64,000 bases of DNA from an uncultured Dorea sp. (GCA_910584265.1 CAJTZE010000004.1:1-64000), one strand, 5' to 3'. Positions 44,187 through 53,485 are shown, counted from the first letter of the stretch. The notes: generated by a model not told the origin, from the letters alone. Made by a program: numbers and translations.

Positions 44187-45339
44187 GTCCGCCGTCTCCA
44201 ATCTCTACTACATAAAATTCCGCATCATGTCCAACCTTTTCCTGATATGCCTTACCGATGGAGCTGATAAATGTATCTACCGCATCATTTTTTACAATGC
44301 TTACCGTGCAGCCGCCGAATCCGCCTCCGGTAATGCGGGAGCCGATCACGCCCGGAATCTTCCATGCAAGATCCACCAGAATATCAATTTCCTCACAAGA
44401 CACCTCATAATCGTCCCTTAAGGATACATGGGAGGCGTTCATCAGCTCGCCGAAGGTCTTGATCTCCCCAGCCTTAAGCGCCTGCACTGCACGGATTGCA
44501 CGCTGGTTCTCATATACCGCATGCTTTGCGCGTTTCCGGCACACTTCACTCTGGATGGCATCCTTGTGCGCCTCAAATTCCTCTTCGGTCAAATCTCCCA
44601 GCGTCTTAATGTCTACAACCTTCTGAAGCTCTTTTAACGCCTGTTCGCATTCGTTCCTCCTGTCATTATAAGCAGAATCTACCAGACTGTGCTTCACCTT
44701 GCTGTTGGTGATCACAATCTTTGCATCCTCAAGCACAACCGGCGCATACTCATATTTTAACGTATTAGTATCCAAAAAGATTGCATTGTCCTTTTTGCCC
44801 ATAGCGCTTGCAAACTGATCCATGATACCGCAGTTGCATCCGTTGAAATTGTTCTCGGAATCCTGTCCAATCAGAGCAATATCTACCATAGATACGTCGA
44901 ATCCATAGGTTTCCTTCAGGAACAGACCCGTAAGCACCTCAAGGGATGCGGACGAGGACAAGCCGGAGCCGTTAGGGATATCACCGAAGATCAGCACGTC
45001 CAGTCCATAGGGAATTTTCATGCCTCTCTTTTCAAAAGCCCACATCACTCCCTTTGGATAATTGGTCCATCCTGCTTCCTTGGATGGTACCAGATCATCC
45101 AGACTGGTCTCTATGACGCCGAGCTTTTCAAAATTTACAGAATAAAAACGAATCGTTCTGTCTTCACGGCTTCTTACAATTCCATAGGTTCCGATTGTCA
45201 GCGCACAGGGAAATACATGCCCTCCGTTATAATCGGTATGCTCTCCGATCAGATTTACACGTCCCGGAGCAAAATACTTGCGGATCTCGCCTTCCGCACC
45301 ATACAACTCTTTGAATTTTTCAATCAGCTTCTGCACCAT
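44176..45339 (-). CDS. galK: Galactokinase
   Basis: The 387-residue GHMP kinase phosphorylates galactose at C1. The signature GRVNLIGEHTDYNGGHVFPC, the ATP-binding GDIPNGSGLSSSASLEV and the C-terminal SRITGGGFGGCTVSIV are all visible. The ATG at 45339 has GGAGAG at 7 bases; a GTG further up adds 14 unconserved residues. It is the first gene of galKT and is divergent from an AraC-type regulator. Confidence 0.97.
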   Translation of the reverse strand: MVQKLIEKFKELYGAEGEIRKYFAPGRVNLIGEHTDYNGGHVFPCALTIGTYGIVRSREDRTIRFYSVNFEKLGVIETSLDDLVPSKEAGWTNYPKGVMWAFEKRGMKIPYGLDVLIFGDIPNGSGLSSSASLEVLTGLFLKETYGFDVSMVDIALIGQDSENNFNGCNCGIMDQFASAMGKKDNAIFLDTNTLKYEYAPVVLEDAKIVITNSKVKHSLVDSAYNDRRNECEQALKELQKVVDIKTLGDLTEEEFEAHKDAIQSEVCRKRAKHAVYENQRAIRAVQALKAGEIKTFGELMNASHVSLRDDYEVSCEEIDILVDLAWKIPGVIGSRITGGGFGGCTVSIVKNDAVDTFISSIGKAYQEKVGHDAEFYVVEIGDGGHVI

Positions 45340-45363
45340 TTGGCATCTCTCCTTTTCTTCACC

Positions 45364-45390
45364 CGGAGTGCCCGTTCCCATTGCACTCCG
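45364..45390 (-). promoter_or_regulatory. Hairpin in the galK leader
   Basis: CGGAGTGC and GCACTCCG form a perfect 8-bp stem with an 11-base loop, about 15 bases before the galK ribosome site on the minus strand. Confidence 0.45.
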
Positions 45391-45427
45391 TATTGATTTA
45401 TAATATAATTATAATGAGCAATTCAAA

Positions 45428-45448
45428 GTATGACAATAAATATCATAC
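45428..45448. promoter_or_regulatory. Dyad operator candidate between galK and araC-like gene
   Basis: GTATGA-N9-TCATAC is a perfect inverted repeat in the divergent promoter region. It could be bound by the AraC-type protein or another regulator; AraC proteins more often use direct repeats, so the binder is uncertain. Confidence 0.4.
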
Positions 45449-45486
45449 ACAAAACTATAACGATATTGAGGTATATGAGGATTACC

Positions 45487-46368
45487 ATGATACAGATACA
45501 TACAACAGACAGCCAGCGGGAAATGAAGGCTCACGGGGACTATCATTTTCCCGTACATATCAGCGAAGAATCCATCGGCATTTACGAGGGCGGAGCCTTC
45601 ATGTGGCACTGGCACCCGGAGATTGAATTGACCTGGATCCAGTCTGGCCGGATTGATTACCGGGTAAATGAACAGCAGTATATTTTGAAGCAGGAGGAAG
45701 GACTGTTCTGCAATAGCAACGCCCTCCACTCCGGTTACATGACAGACAACATGAACTGCGAATACCTGTCCATTACCTTCCATCCAAGATTTATCTATGG
45801 GTATGAAACCAGTGTTCTGCAGACCCGGTATGTGGATTTTATCACCTCCAGCCCCAGGCTCAGTTCCCTGGCACTACGCCCGGAGATTTCCTGGCAGGCT
45901 GAGATATTAGACACTATGAAGCAGATTTACGGCTGGTCGAAACATCCGCCTGTAGATTATGAGCTCTCCGTCCATCTGGCGCTTGCCCGGATCTGGCAGC
46001 TATTGTACCGGTACTTTGTGTCCCTTCCTGACACAGCTGAGCCTGCGGCCCAGCATTTAGACCGGCTGAAGCGGATACTTACCTTTATACAGACTCATTA
46101 CAATGAACCGCTGACTCTGGAAGACATCGCCGACAGCGTCAATATCTGCAAGAGCGAATGCTGCCGCTTCTTTAAGAAGCATATGCATATGACGCTCTTT
46201 GATTATCTGCTGTTTTACCGGATCCAGCAGAGCCTTCCTCTGCTAAAAGGCGATGAAAGCATTACGGACATTGCCGGAATGGCGGGATTCTCCAATCCCT
46301 GCTATTATGGAAAAATATTTAAGAGATATATGAACTGCTCTCCCAGAGAATATAGAAAAAATGTATAG
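45487..46368 (+). CDS. AraC-family regulator with cupin sensor domain
   Basis: A 293-residue protein: an N-terminal cupin-like part (FMWHWHPEIELTWIQSGRIDY) for ligand binding and a C-terminal pair of helix-turn-helix motifs (LTLEDIADSVNICKSECCRFF and ITDIAGMAGFSNPCYYGKIFKRYMNCSPREYR). The divergent position suggests control of galKT, perhaps by galactose; that is inference. ATG 45487 has GAGG 6 bases upstream; ATG 45475 is an alternative. A terminator hairpin follows the gene. Confidence 0.88.
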   Translation: MIQIHTTDSQREMKAHGDYHFPVHISEESIGIYEGGAFMWHWHPEIELTWIQSGRIDYRVNEQQYILKQEEGLFCNSNALHSGYMTDNMNCEYLSITFHPRFIYGYETSVLQTRYVDFITSSPRLSSLALRPEISWQAEILDTMKQIYGWSKHPPVDYELSVHLALARIWQLLYRYFVSLPDTAEPAAQHLDRLKRILTFIQTHYNEPLTLEDIADSVNICKSECCRFFKKHMHMTLFDYLLFYRIQQSLPLLKGDESITDIAGMAGFSNPCYYGKIFKRYMNCSPREYRKNV

Positions 46369-46403
46369 GAGCCGCCAGTTCTCAGGCAGCTCCTTTCATT
46401 TTC
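46367..46403 (+). terminator. Terminator of the AraC-type gene
   Basis: AGGAGC (46367-46372) pairs with GCTCCT (46389-46394), supported by GCC/GGC inside, then TTTCATTTTC. It overlaps the stop codon. Confidence 0.65.
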
Positions 46404-46404
46404 A

Positions 46405-46590
46405 TTACTCTTTAATCCTGTCAATCTCTGTAAGGTTAATACCAGAGGCTGTCAGAATAACCTTTAAGTCAATATAACGTTCTTTCATTGCTTTGTATAC
46501 GTCCGATTCTTTATCGATAACCAGCATCATATACCGCTGAAGCCTGGAAAATTCTTCCACTGATATTTTTAACATTTCTTTTTCAGTCAT
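46405..46590 (-). CDS. Small conserved-looking protein of unknown function
   Basis: 61 residues, starting MTEKEMLKISVEEFSRLQRY, amphipathic and mostly helical with a charged tail; no cysteine, TM segment or known motif. GGTGG precedes the ATG. Convergent with the AraC-type gene. I do not recognise a family and see no functional context, but length, site and composition favour a real gene. Confidence 0.5.
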   Translation of the reverse strand: MTEKEMLKISVEEFSRLQRYMMLVIDKESDVYKAMKERYIDLKVILTASGINLTEIDRIKE

Positions 46591-46795
46591 ACAGCCACCT
46601 GCTTTCTTTTATAATCTGTGCTGATTGTTACAAGACAATCATATCAGATTAAATAGAAGGTGTAAAGCGGTTACCGTTCATACAATAACGTAAAGCAGGC
46701 AGAGGAAGATTTTACAACCCCCCGGGCGGCTTGTGCTTCTTCTTCTTTTTCTGCTATTCTATTAACAAGATTAGAATAGATTGGGGGAAACATTT

Positions 46796-47803
46796 ATGCA
46801 TATGGCTGATGCTTTAATCTCACCGGCAGCCGCCGGAACCATGTATGCCTGCTCAGGTGCGGCCTGCGCATACGCAGTAAGGAAGGTACGGTTAGAAACC
46901 GATCCCAAAAAAGTTCCTGTCATGGGTGTGATGGGCGCTTTTGTCTTTGCCGCGCAGATGATCAACTTTACAATTCCGGGAACCGGCTCCAGCGGCCATC
47001 TATGCGGCGGCATGCTGCTCACCGCACTGCTCGGCCCTTACGCCTCGTTCCTGACCATGATAGGCGTACTACTTATTCAATGCCTGCTTTTTGCGGACGG
47101 AGGCCTTCTGGCGCTTGGCGCTAATATCTGGAACATGGCATTTTACGGATGCTTCCTTGGATACTTCCTTGTCTGGCGTCCCTTCATGAAAAAAGGAGCC
47201 GGCAGAGGAAAGGTTATCTGCGCTTCCATTTTAGGCTCAATGATCACGCTGCAGCTTGGCGCATTTTCCGTAACCCTGGAAACCCTTGCATCCGGCATTA
47301 CCGACCTGCCGTTTTCCATCTTTGCAGGCGCCATGCAGCCAATCCATCTGGCGATTGGATTTGTGGAGGGATTGATTACTGCCGCCGTATTGATATTTGT
47401 CTACGAATCCAGGCCGGAATTGCTCATGGACGTAACCCCAGAGGGAAGCTTAGGAAAATCCACCTATAAGAAAACTCTGGTTACCCTCTGCATCGCCGCT
47501 CTGCTGATCGGAGGCGGTTTATCCTTATTTGCGTCCTCCCATCCGGACGGTCTGGAATGGTCGATTGAGCGTATCACCGGTTCCGCCGAACTGGATTCCG
47601 ATGCGTCGGCGCCCTACGAAACCGCAGAAGCCCTGCAGGAGGCATCTTCACTGCTTCCGGATTATGCATTTAAAGGATCGAATTCCTCTTTGGGAACCTC
47701 CTTTTCAGGAATCATAGGCTCTCTGGCCGTTTTGATCGTATGCGTAGGCGCCTGCTATGTATTTAAGTTTTTCAAACACCCAAAACAAAGGGAAGCAAAA
47801 TGA
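46796..47803 (+). CDS. cbiM: Cobalt/nickel ECF transporter substrate-binding component CbiM with PDGLE domain
   Basis: A 335-residue membrane protein. I start at ATG 46796 because CbiM/NikM proteins need Met1-His2 as metal ligands and the sequence MHMADALISPAAAGTMY fits exactly; GGGGG is 8 bases upstream. An ATG/GTG five codons earlier would bury the ligand. The rest has about six TM helices and a C-terminal PDGLE module (SSHPDGLEWSIERITG), which replaces a separate CbiN. It binds Co2+ or Ni2+; which one cannot be told. cbiQ overlaps its end by 4 bases. Confidence 0.93.
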   Translation: MHMADALISPAAAGTMYACSGAACAYAVRKVRLETDPKKVPVMGVMGAFVFAAQMINFTIPGTGSSGHLCGGMLLTALLGPYASFLTMIGVLLIQCLLFADGGLLALGANIWNMAFYGCFLGYFLVWRPFMKKGAGRGKVICASILGSMITLQLGAFSVTLETLASGITDLPFSIFAGAMQPIHLAIGFVEGLITAAVLIFVYESRPELLMDVTPEGSLGKSTYKKTLVTLCIAALLIGGGLSLFASSHPDGLEWSIERITGSAELDSDASAPYETAEALQEASSLLPDYAFKGSNSSLGTSFSGIIGSLAVLIVCVGACYVFKFFKHPKQREAK

Positions 47804-48567
47804 GCAGACTAGACCATGCACTATATGAGATCCACCATATGGATATGCTTGCAGACAGAGACCAGTGGCTGAATAGGATTCACCCACTGGTCAAGCTGAT
47901 TATAAGCGCAGCCTACATCGCAGTTACCGTATCCTTTCACAAATATAATTTTACCGGGCTGCTCCGAATGGGCATCTATCCGATCGTGCTGTTTATATTG
48001 GGAGACATCTCCTTTACCGATGCCTTAAAACGGCTTCGGATCGTGCTCCCTCTGGTATGCTTTGTCGGACTGTTCAATCCATTTTTCGACCGGAAGCCGG
48101 CTCTGGAAATCGGAGCCTTTGTGGTAACGGCCGGAATGATTTCCATGGCCACGCTCATGCTGAAAGGTATCTACAGTGTGCTGGCGGCATATCTGCTGAT
48201 CGCATCCACATCCATTGAGAAAATCTGCTCTGCCATGCGTATGCTGCACATCCCTGCCATTCTGGTAACACAGGTATTACTTACCTACCGGTATATCTCC
48301 GTACTTCTGGAGGAGGCAGGACGCATCACAGAAGCTTATTCTCTGCGGGCTCCCAAGCAGAAAGGCGTACACTTTAAGGTCTGGGGCTCCCTTGCAGGAC
48401 AGCTCCTGCTGCGCAGTATGGACCGGGCGGACAATGTATACGAAAGCATGACGCTTCGAGGATATCGGGGAGAATTTTACTATGGCGGGAAAACAGCCCT
48501 CTGCACAAAGGACACCGCATATCTAATTGTCTGGATTCTATTATTTATACTGTTAAAAATGATTTAA
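47800..48567 (+). CDS. cbiQ: ECF transporter transmembrane component CbiQ
   Basis: A 255-residue T-component with four or five TM helices and the coupling motifs SYSLRAPK-like EAYSLRAPK and SMTLRGYRG (Ala-Arg-Gly signatures), which contact the ATPase. It joins CbiM to CbiO. The start overlaps the cbiM stop (ATGA), and cbiO follows by 14 bases, so the three genes form one operon for cobalt or nickel uptake. Confidence 0.93.
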   Translation: MSRLDHALYEIHHMDMLADRDQWLNRIHPLVKLIISAAYIAVTVSFHKYNFTGLLRMGIYPIVLFILGDISFTDALKRLRIVLPLVCFVGLFNPFFDRKPALEIGAFVVTAGMISMATLMLKGIYSVLAAYLLIASTSIEKICSAMRMLHIPAILVTQVLLTYRYISVLLEEAGRITEAYSLRAPKQKGVHFKVWGSLAGQLLLRSMDRADNVYESMTLRGYRGEFYYGGKTALCTKDTAYLIVWILLFILLKMI

Positions 48568-48581
48568 ATGGAGACGTAATT

Positions 48582-49325
48582 ATGAGCCACATACACATCA
48601 ATCTGGAACATGTAAATTACAGCTATGACGCTTCGCATCCGGTTTTGAAGGATATTACCTTTACCGCACACGAGCATGAAGCCGTCGGCCTGATCGGTGC
48701 AAACGGCGTAGGAAAATCTACATTATTAAAGCTTCTTGTGGGATTAAACCTGAATTATGAAGGAAGCATCCGCGTGGAAGATATTCCGGTAGAAAAAAAT
48801 ACCCTTCCGGTAATCCGTGAGAAAATCGGTTATGTGTTTCAGGATTCCGACAGTCAGCTGTTCCTGTCTACGGTAAAGGATGACGTAGCCTTCGCCCCGC
48901 GCAATTACGGACTCTCGGAGGATGAAGTAAGCAAACGGGTAAACCATGCCCTTGAGAGCATTCATATCGAGCATTTAAAGAACCGCCAGATTTATAAACT
49001 CTCCGGCGGTGAAAAAAAAATGGTATCTATTGCTACCATCCTGTCCATGACTCCTGATATTATATTGATGGACGAGCCCTCCATCGCACTGGATCCCGGA
49101 AACCGGCGCCGTCTTATCCATATTTTAAATGAATTTGACCATTTGAAGATTATCGCTTCCCACGACCTGGACATGATCCTGGATACCTGCAACCGGGTGA
49201 TCCTCATGTCAAAAGGACAGATTATCCGTGATGGGAAAGTCAGAGAGATTCTGTCGGACAAAGATCTGCTGGAAAAGCATGGGCTGGAGCTGCCATTTTG
49301 TATGCAGGGGAGTCCTTATTCATAG
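48582..49325 (+). CDS. cbiO: ECF transporter ATP-binding protein CbiO
   Basis: A 247-residue ATPase with Walker A GANGVGKST, Q-loop VFQDSDSQLF (the Q-helix typical of ECF ATPases), signature LSGGEKKM, Walker B IILMDEPSIAL and His ASHDLDM. It powers CbiMQ. GGAGACG precedes the ATG. A 166-bp palindromic element begins 21 bases after its stop. Confidence 0.94.
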   Translation: MSHIHINLEHVNYSYDASHPVLKDITFTAHEHEAVGLIGANGVGKSTLLKLLVGLNLNYEGSIRVEDIPVEKNTLPVIREKIGYVFQDSDSQLFLSTVKDDVAFAPRNYGLSEDEVSKRVNHALESIHIEHLKNRQIYKLSGGEKKMVSIATILSMTPDIILMDEPSIALDPGNRRRLIHILNEFDHLKIIASHDLDMILDTCNRVILMSKGQIIRDGKVREILSDKDLLEKHGLELPFCMQGSPYS

Positions 49326-49346
49326 AAGCCCCCTTTCCCACGCATA

Positions 49347-49512
49347 CTAGTACTCCGTACTTGAAGTTCCTGTGCAAATATTCGAGGAGATTTTTTCAAG
49401 TGTGTAAGTTCAGAAACGGATGCGCAGCGGGCTACGCAGAGTATTCTAGACTTGTGCCATCGGAAAAATAGACCGAAATATTTGCACAAGGGTTTTCAGT
49501 ACGGAGTACTAG
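49347..49512. mobile_element. 166-bp MITE-like element with long terminal inverted repeats
   Basis: The ends are exact 15-bp inverted repeats (CTAGTACTCCGTACT / AGTACGGAGTACTAG). A second matching block follows inside (TGTGCAAATATT / AATATTTGCACA), so about 38 bp are imperfectly inverted at each side. The centre has a further small dyad (TGCG...CGCA near 49420-49437). It encodes no protein. No clear target-site duplication was found. Confidence 0.65.
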
Positions 49513-49530
49513 GCACTTTTTATCTGTAAA

Positions 49531-50232
49531 CTATAAAATTTCCATCTTACAGCTGTGCTTTTTGCTTACCTTATCGTATGAAATCCCAACTGCAGGAATG
49601 CGGCCTGCATACACCGATTCTTCCCCTAATTTCCCTTGGAACCTAAGCACATATTCCCGATCTTTGATCTGTTGAATCGCCGCTTCAGGAGAATGTCCTA
49701 TCTTAAGCTCCAGAATAATACAATCGGCCTGTCTCGTTATTATAATGAAGCAGCGGTACTTTTGTATTATAGGCATACTCAAAGATATCTGCCATTGTTT
49801 CCGTATCCCCTGCAATCGCCGCCTCAAGCATCCGCTCCGACTCTTTTGCAAGGCGGTACACATATCCCAATGAGGGTTCCCTTCTCAGCATGTCTTTAAA
49901 TTTGTCCATCAGCTCTTTATTTGGGATAAATATCCTGCCCTTCTCACTGGTCAGGAAACCCTTCACAGGCACAGCTTCCCCGGATACCATAAGAGCAAGT
50001 GCATCCCTGACTGCATCCACATTTTTATTAATATAGTAAAAAATCTCATCATAGGAACCAGAACTAATCCAATAATTTCCAAGGTTATTATTCGCCAGAG
50101 CCGCTGGAATATTTGGCGGTCGGAAGGATTCCCGTCTATCTTTGCATCCGGATACTCTCTGAGCAGATCCTCAATAAGAAACCGCTCAATTCTTGCAATG
50201 TATTCTTTGTATGTCTTACAATCACAGAGCAT
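49531..50232 (-). pseudogene. Decayed AAA-ATPase-like/PD-(D/E)XK nuclease-domain protein (DUF1703 type)
   Basis: Three frames give consecutive pieces of one protein: CDCKTYKEYIARIERFLIED, then (via a shift near 50080) NNLGNYWISSGSYDEI and DAVRDALALMVSGEAVPVKG to about 49703, then (another shift near 49720) CIILELKIGHSPEAAIQQIKDREY to 49531. The last block is the PD-(D/E)XK nuclease motif (ELK) of the DUF1703 family, whose full proteins have about 520 residues with an N-terminal AAA-ATPase-like domain. That ATPase part is gone. At least two frameshifts make it a pseudogene. Confidence 0.65.
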
Positions 50233-50310
50233 AACTGATCCCGAAACATATACGACAAACGGAGGGCGGTCCTTCCCTTATTTTAGGGGTTTTGGTTCGT
50301 TTTCTACAAA

Positions 50311-50361
50311 AAATGCCTGTAAGAGGTACTGACTTTTCCAAAGCGTCTCTCACAGGCATTT
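50311..50361 (-). terminator. Terminator of the por operon
   Basis: AAATGCCTGT (50311-50320) pairs with ACAGGCATTT (50352-50361), with AAGAG/CTCT supporting pairs inside; on the minus strand TTTTTTG follows. Confidence 0.8.
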
Positions 50362-50390
50362 ATTCCAATTACAAACTCAATTTTATTTCT

Positions 50391-51323
50391 TTATCGGGAG
50401 CATCGGAACAGAAGCTCTTCCCATCTTCTGTCTACTTCCTTCTGGAATTCTTCTAACAAATACTCGTTTTCTTTTTTAAACAGATGCTTGAATCTTCCCT
50501 GCGGTTTTAAGAAATCCTCGACCGGCTTCTTATTCTTTGGTTCATAGTTCAGGATCCATTTCCCTTCTACTACCTCAAATAACGGCCAGTAGCAGGTCTC
50601 CACAGCCAGCTTACAGATTTCTATGATATCCGGGGTGTTGTATCTCCACCCGCGCGGGCAGGGAGCCATAATATTTAAGAAGGCTGCGCCCGGCGTATAG
50701 ATTGCCTTCTCAGACTTTATATGTAAATCCTTAAAGTTCTGCACAAATGTAGTCTGCGCCACATAAGGAACGTCATGAGCCGCAATGATTGCCGCCAGAT
50801 CCTTCCTGTTCTGAGGCTTTCCGTTACTCTCCGAACCCACCGGCGTGGTCGTGGTATCCGCATACATCGGTGTTGCGGATGACCGTTGGATTCCGGTATT
50901 CATATAGGCGCCGTTATCATAGCATACATAAACCATATCATGATTCCGCTCCATCGCTCCTGACAGGGATTGGAAACCGATGTCGTAGGTTCCGCCGTCG
51001 CCGCCGAAGGTGATGAATTTATAAGTCCCATCAAGCCTTCCTTTGCGCTTCAGCGCCTTGTAAGCACCCTCCACGCCGCTCATGGTCGCGCCTGCATTTT
51101 CAAATGCATTGTGTATGTAGCTGTCCTCCCAGGAGGTATACGGATAGGTAAAGGTTGATACCTCCAGACATCCGGTGGCATTGCCGATGACTGCCTTATC
51201 TCCCTCGTGCAGTCCCCGGAGCACATTTCTAACTGCAATGGTTCCGCCGCAGCCTGCGCACATTCTGTGTCCCGGAGCAAGACGTTCCGGTTTATTCATT
51301 GTTTCCTTGAAATTATAAGCCAT
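50391..51323 (-). CDS. porB: 2-oxoacid:ferredoxin oxidoreductase beta subunit (PorB type)
   Basis: A 310-residue thiamine diphosphate-binding subunit. CAGCGG provides Cys ligands for an Fe-S cluster, and GDGGTYDIGFQSLSGAMERN with CYDNGAYMNTGIQRS is the cofactor and magnesium site. Together with PorA, PorC and PorD it oxidatively decarboxylates a 2-oxoacid to acyl-CoA with reduction of ferredoxin, or runs in reverse. ATG 51323 has GGAGGGACG upstream; an earlier ATG adds 18 residues overlapping porA. It is the last gene of the operon, 13 bases after porA. Confidence 0.93.
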   Translation of the reverse strand: MAYNFKETMNKPERLAPGHRMCAGCGGTIAVRNVLRGLHEGDKAVIGNATGCLEVSTFTYPYTSWEDSYIHNAFENAGATMSGVEGAYKALKRKGRLDGTYKFITFGGDGGTYDIGFQSLSGAMERNHDMVYVCYDNGAYMNTGIQRSSATPMYADTTTTPVGSESNGKPQNRKDLAAIIAAHDVPYVAQTTFVQNFKDLHIKSEKAIYTPGAAFLNIMAPCPRGWRYNTPDIIEICKLAVETCYWPLFEVVEGKWILNYEPKNKKPVEDFLKPQGRFKHLFKKENEYLLEEFQKEVDRRWEELLFRCSR

Positions 51324-51336
51324 TTTACGTCCCTCC

Positions 51337-52518
51337 TTACTCTCTGACGCCCATATAGCGATAGGTATCGCCTGCATCGTCTTGTTCGATCATCGTCTTA
51401 AGGTCTGCAAATACCTGTTCCATATCCTCCACGCGCACGTCGCGTCCGCCAAGTCCATATACGATATTCGCTGCCAGTGCAGTGCTTCTTGCCCGGAACA
51501 GCGCCGACATCACATCTGCCCCAAGCGGTCCGCCGTGGTTGGTATAGCTCTCCGCACGGTCCATAATAGCAACCGCCTTCACATGTTTCAAAGCCTCTGC
51601 AATGGCATCTGCCGGAAATGGACGGAAAAGACGGATTTTCAATAAACCGACCTTCTCTCCTTTTTCCCGGAGCTTATCAATGGCATCCTTCGTGGTTCCC
51701 GCCGCAGAGCCGATCATCACAACTGCCCGGTCGGCGTCCTCCAGACGGTATGCTTCAAAAAGCCCGTACTCTCTGCCGGACAATTCTGCAAATTCCTTTG
51801 CAACATCCAGTGCCACACGCTCTACATGCTTCATTCCCTCTGCTTGGTTTCGTTTTGCTTCCATATAATAGTCCGTAACCGAATAAGGACCTACCGCCAT
51901 AGGGCACTCAGGGTTCAGCAGATAATTCTCCGGCTCATATTCTCCCACAAAGCCCTTTACCTCCGCATCCTCCAGAAGCTCAATATTCTCCACCGCATGG
52001 CTGGTGATAAACCCGTCCTGACAGATCATGATCGGAAGCCTTACATCCTTATGCTCGGAAATTCGGAATGCCTGCACCATGTTGTCATAAGCCTCCTGAT
52101 TATTCTCGGCATAAATCTGGATCCATCCGGAATCCCTTGCGCCCATGCTGTCCGAATGGTCGCAGTTAATGTTGATCGGGCCTGATAATGCACGGTTTAC
52201 CAATGCAAGCGCCAGCGGAAGCCTGTTGGATGCCGCTATGTACAGCTCCTCCCACATATAAGCCAGTCCGCAGGACGAGGTAGCGGTCAGCGCCCTCGCG
52301 CCTGCCGCCGACGCGCCGATTGCCGCGCTCATAGAACTGTGCTCGCTCTCCACCGGAATAAACTCCGTATCCACCTGTCCATTTGCCGCGAAAGAAGCAA
52401 AATACTGCGGTATCTCCGTGGACGGCGTGATCGGGAATGCCGGAAATACATCTGGATTAATCTGACGAAGCGCGATAGCTACGGCCTCATTACCTGATAA
52501 ACGGTCTCTCTTTGCCAT
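51337..52518 (-). CDS. porA: 2-oxoacid:ferredoxin oxidoreductase alpha subunit (PorA type)
   Basis: 393 residues. The opening SGNEAVAIALRQINPDVFPAFPITPSTEIPQYF is the PorA pyrimidine-binding domain, TATSSCGLAYMWEEL follows, and a transketolase C-terminal-like domain (VVMIGSAAGTTKDAIDKLREKG) ends it. Substrate specificity among pyruvate, branched-chain 2-oxoacids and others is not decided by sequence alone. It is 1 base from porD and belongs to the T-box-controlled operon. Confidence 0.93.
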   Translation of the reverse strand: MAKRDRLSGNEAVAIALRQINPDVFPAFPITPSTEIPQYFASFAANGQVDTEFIPVESEHSSMSAAIGASAAGARALTATSSCGLAYMWEELYIAASNRLPLALALVNRALSGPININCDHSDSMGARDSGWIQIYAENNQEAYDNMVQAFRISEHKDVRLPIMICQDGFITSHAVENIELLEDAEVKGFVGEYEPENYLLNPECPMAVGPYSVTDYYMEAKRNQAEGMKHVERVALDVAKEFAELSGREYGLFEAYRLEDADRAVVMIGSAAGTTKDAIDKLREKGEKVGLLKIRLFRPFPADAIAEALKHVKAVAIMDRAESYTNHGGPLGADVMSALFRARSTALAANIVYGLGGRDVRVEDMEQVFADLKTMIEQDDAGDTYRYMGVRE

Positions 52519-52519
52519 C

Positions 52520-52822
52520 TTATTTCACCCCTTCCATCGTAATCGCCCCGAATGGACATGCCTTTACGCAGATGCCGCATCCCTTGCAGTGGTCATAGTC
52601 AAATTCTGCACGTTTCCCATCCTTCACAGGAATACAGCTGTCCGGACATACCGGAACACAGAGCAGGCACTGCTTACATTTATCCTCGATAAATTCCGGT
52701 TTCACACTGCTCCATTCCCCTGTCAGGAACTCTCTGGAGGTTCCGGCTCCGGCAATCACCATGCCTTCTGTTAAATCCTGCCATTTTGTCTTTAATCCTA
52801 ATTTACTGATATCTGCTGCCAT
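52520..52822 (-). CDS. porD: 2-oxoacid:ferredoxin oxidoreductase delta subunit (ferredoxin domain)
   Basis: 100 residues with two [4Fe-4S] motifs, CKQCLLCVPVCP and CKGCGICVKACP, which wire the active site to external ferredoxin. Its ATG overlaps the porC stop by one base. The four separate subunits indicate the archaeal/Thermotoga-like arrangement rather than the single-chain Pfor of many clostridia. Confidence 0.95.
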   Translation of the reverse strand: MAADISKLGLKTKWQDLTEGMVIAGAGTSREFLTGEWSSVKPEFIEDKCKQCLLCVPVCPDSCIPVKDGKRAEFDYDHCKGCGICVKACPFGAITMEGVK

Positions 52823-53394
52823 TAGCGCACCTCCTCAAAGGCCATCTCTAACGCCTTCATATTACCGTCAATTACCTCCGGCTTGCTGGCAAACTTATGC
52901 TGGAAGGATGCCTTCATTTCCCGGAGAAACGTCTCTTTATCCATAATTCCCGCTACCTTCACGATTGCCGCAAGGAGCGGTGTATTTGGAAAATATCTGC
53001 CCATCGCCGCCATGGATATTTTCTTCGCATCAATAATGTATACGTCTCCCTTGCAGCCCTTCAGGTGCGGAAGAATCTCTTCTTTTGTGCGCTGAGTATT
53101 AATCAGGATTGCGCCGTCTTCCTTTAATCCGCTGGTCACATCCACTGCCTCCAGCAGAGATTCATCCACCACTACTACATACTGCGGGTCGTAAATATTG
53201 GAATGGGCGCGGATTACCGTATCACTGATCCGGTTATAAGCAGTAATCGGCGCTCCCATCCGTTCCGGGCCGTACTCAGGAAAGCCCTGCACGTACATAC
53301 CCGTCTGAAATGCCACATCTGCCAGAAGAAGAGCGGCTGTCTTAGCTCCCTGTCCGCCGCGGCCGTGCCATCTGATCTCTGTGTGTTTACTCAT
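52822..53394 (-). CDS. porC: 2-oxoacid:ferredoxin oxidoreductase gamma subunit
   Basis: 190 residues, starting MSKHTEIRWHGRGGQGAKTA, the hallmark GRGGQG of the POR gamma domain, with FPEYGPERMGAPITAYNRIS following. It helps bind CoA and complete the complex. First gene of the operon, 92 bases after the T-box terminator, with GGATGG before the ATG. Confidence 0.94.
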   Translation of the reverse strand: MSKHTEIRWHGRGGQGAKTAALLLADVAFQTGMYVQGFPEYGPERMGAPITAYNRISDTVIRAHSNIYDPQYVVVVDESLLEAVDVTSGLKEDGAILINTQRTKEEILPHLKGCKGDVYIIDAKKISMAAMGRYFPNTPLLAAIVKVAGIMDKETFLREMKASFQHKFASKPEVIDGNMKALEMAFEEVR

Positions 53395-53485
53395 ATTCGT
53401 CCATCCTTTCTGAATTATTTCGTATGCCGGACTGCCTGTATATGCATCCTCCCGGAAGCCTTTTATGATATAGGGAACTTTATTC

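Noticed and set aside
46591..46795. Possible cobalamin or nickel/cobalt riboswitch, or NikR site, before cbiM
   Set aside because: No B12-box-like sequence, no known Ni/Co riboswitch pattern and only a TCATAC half-site were found in these 205 bases.
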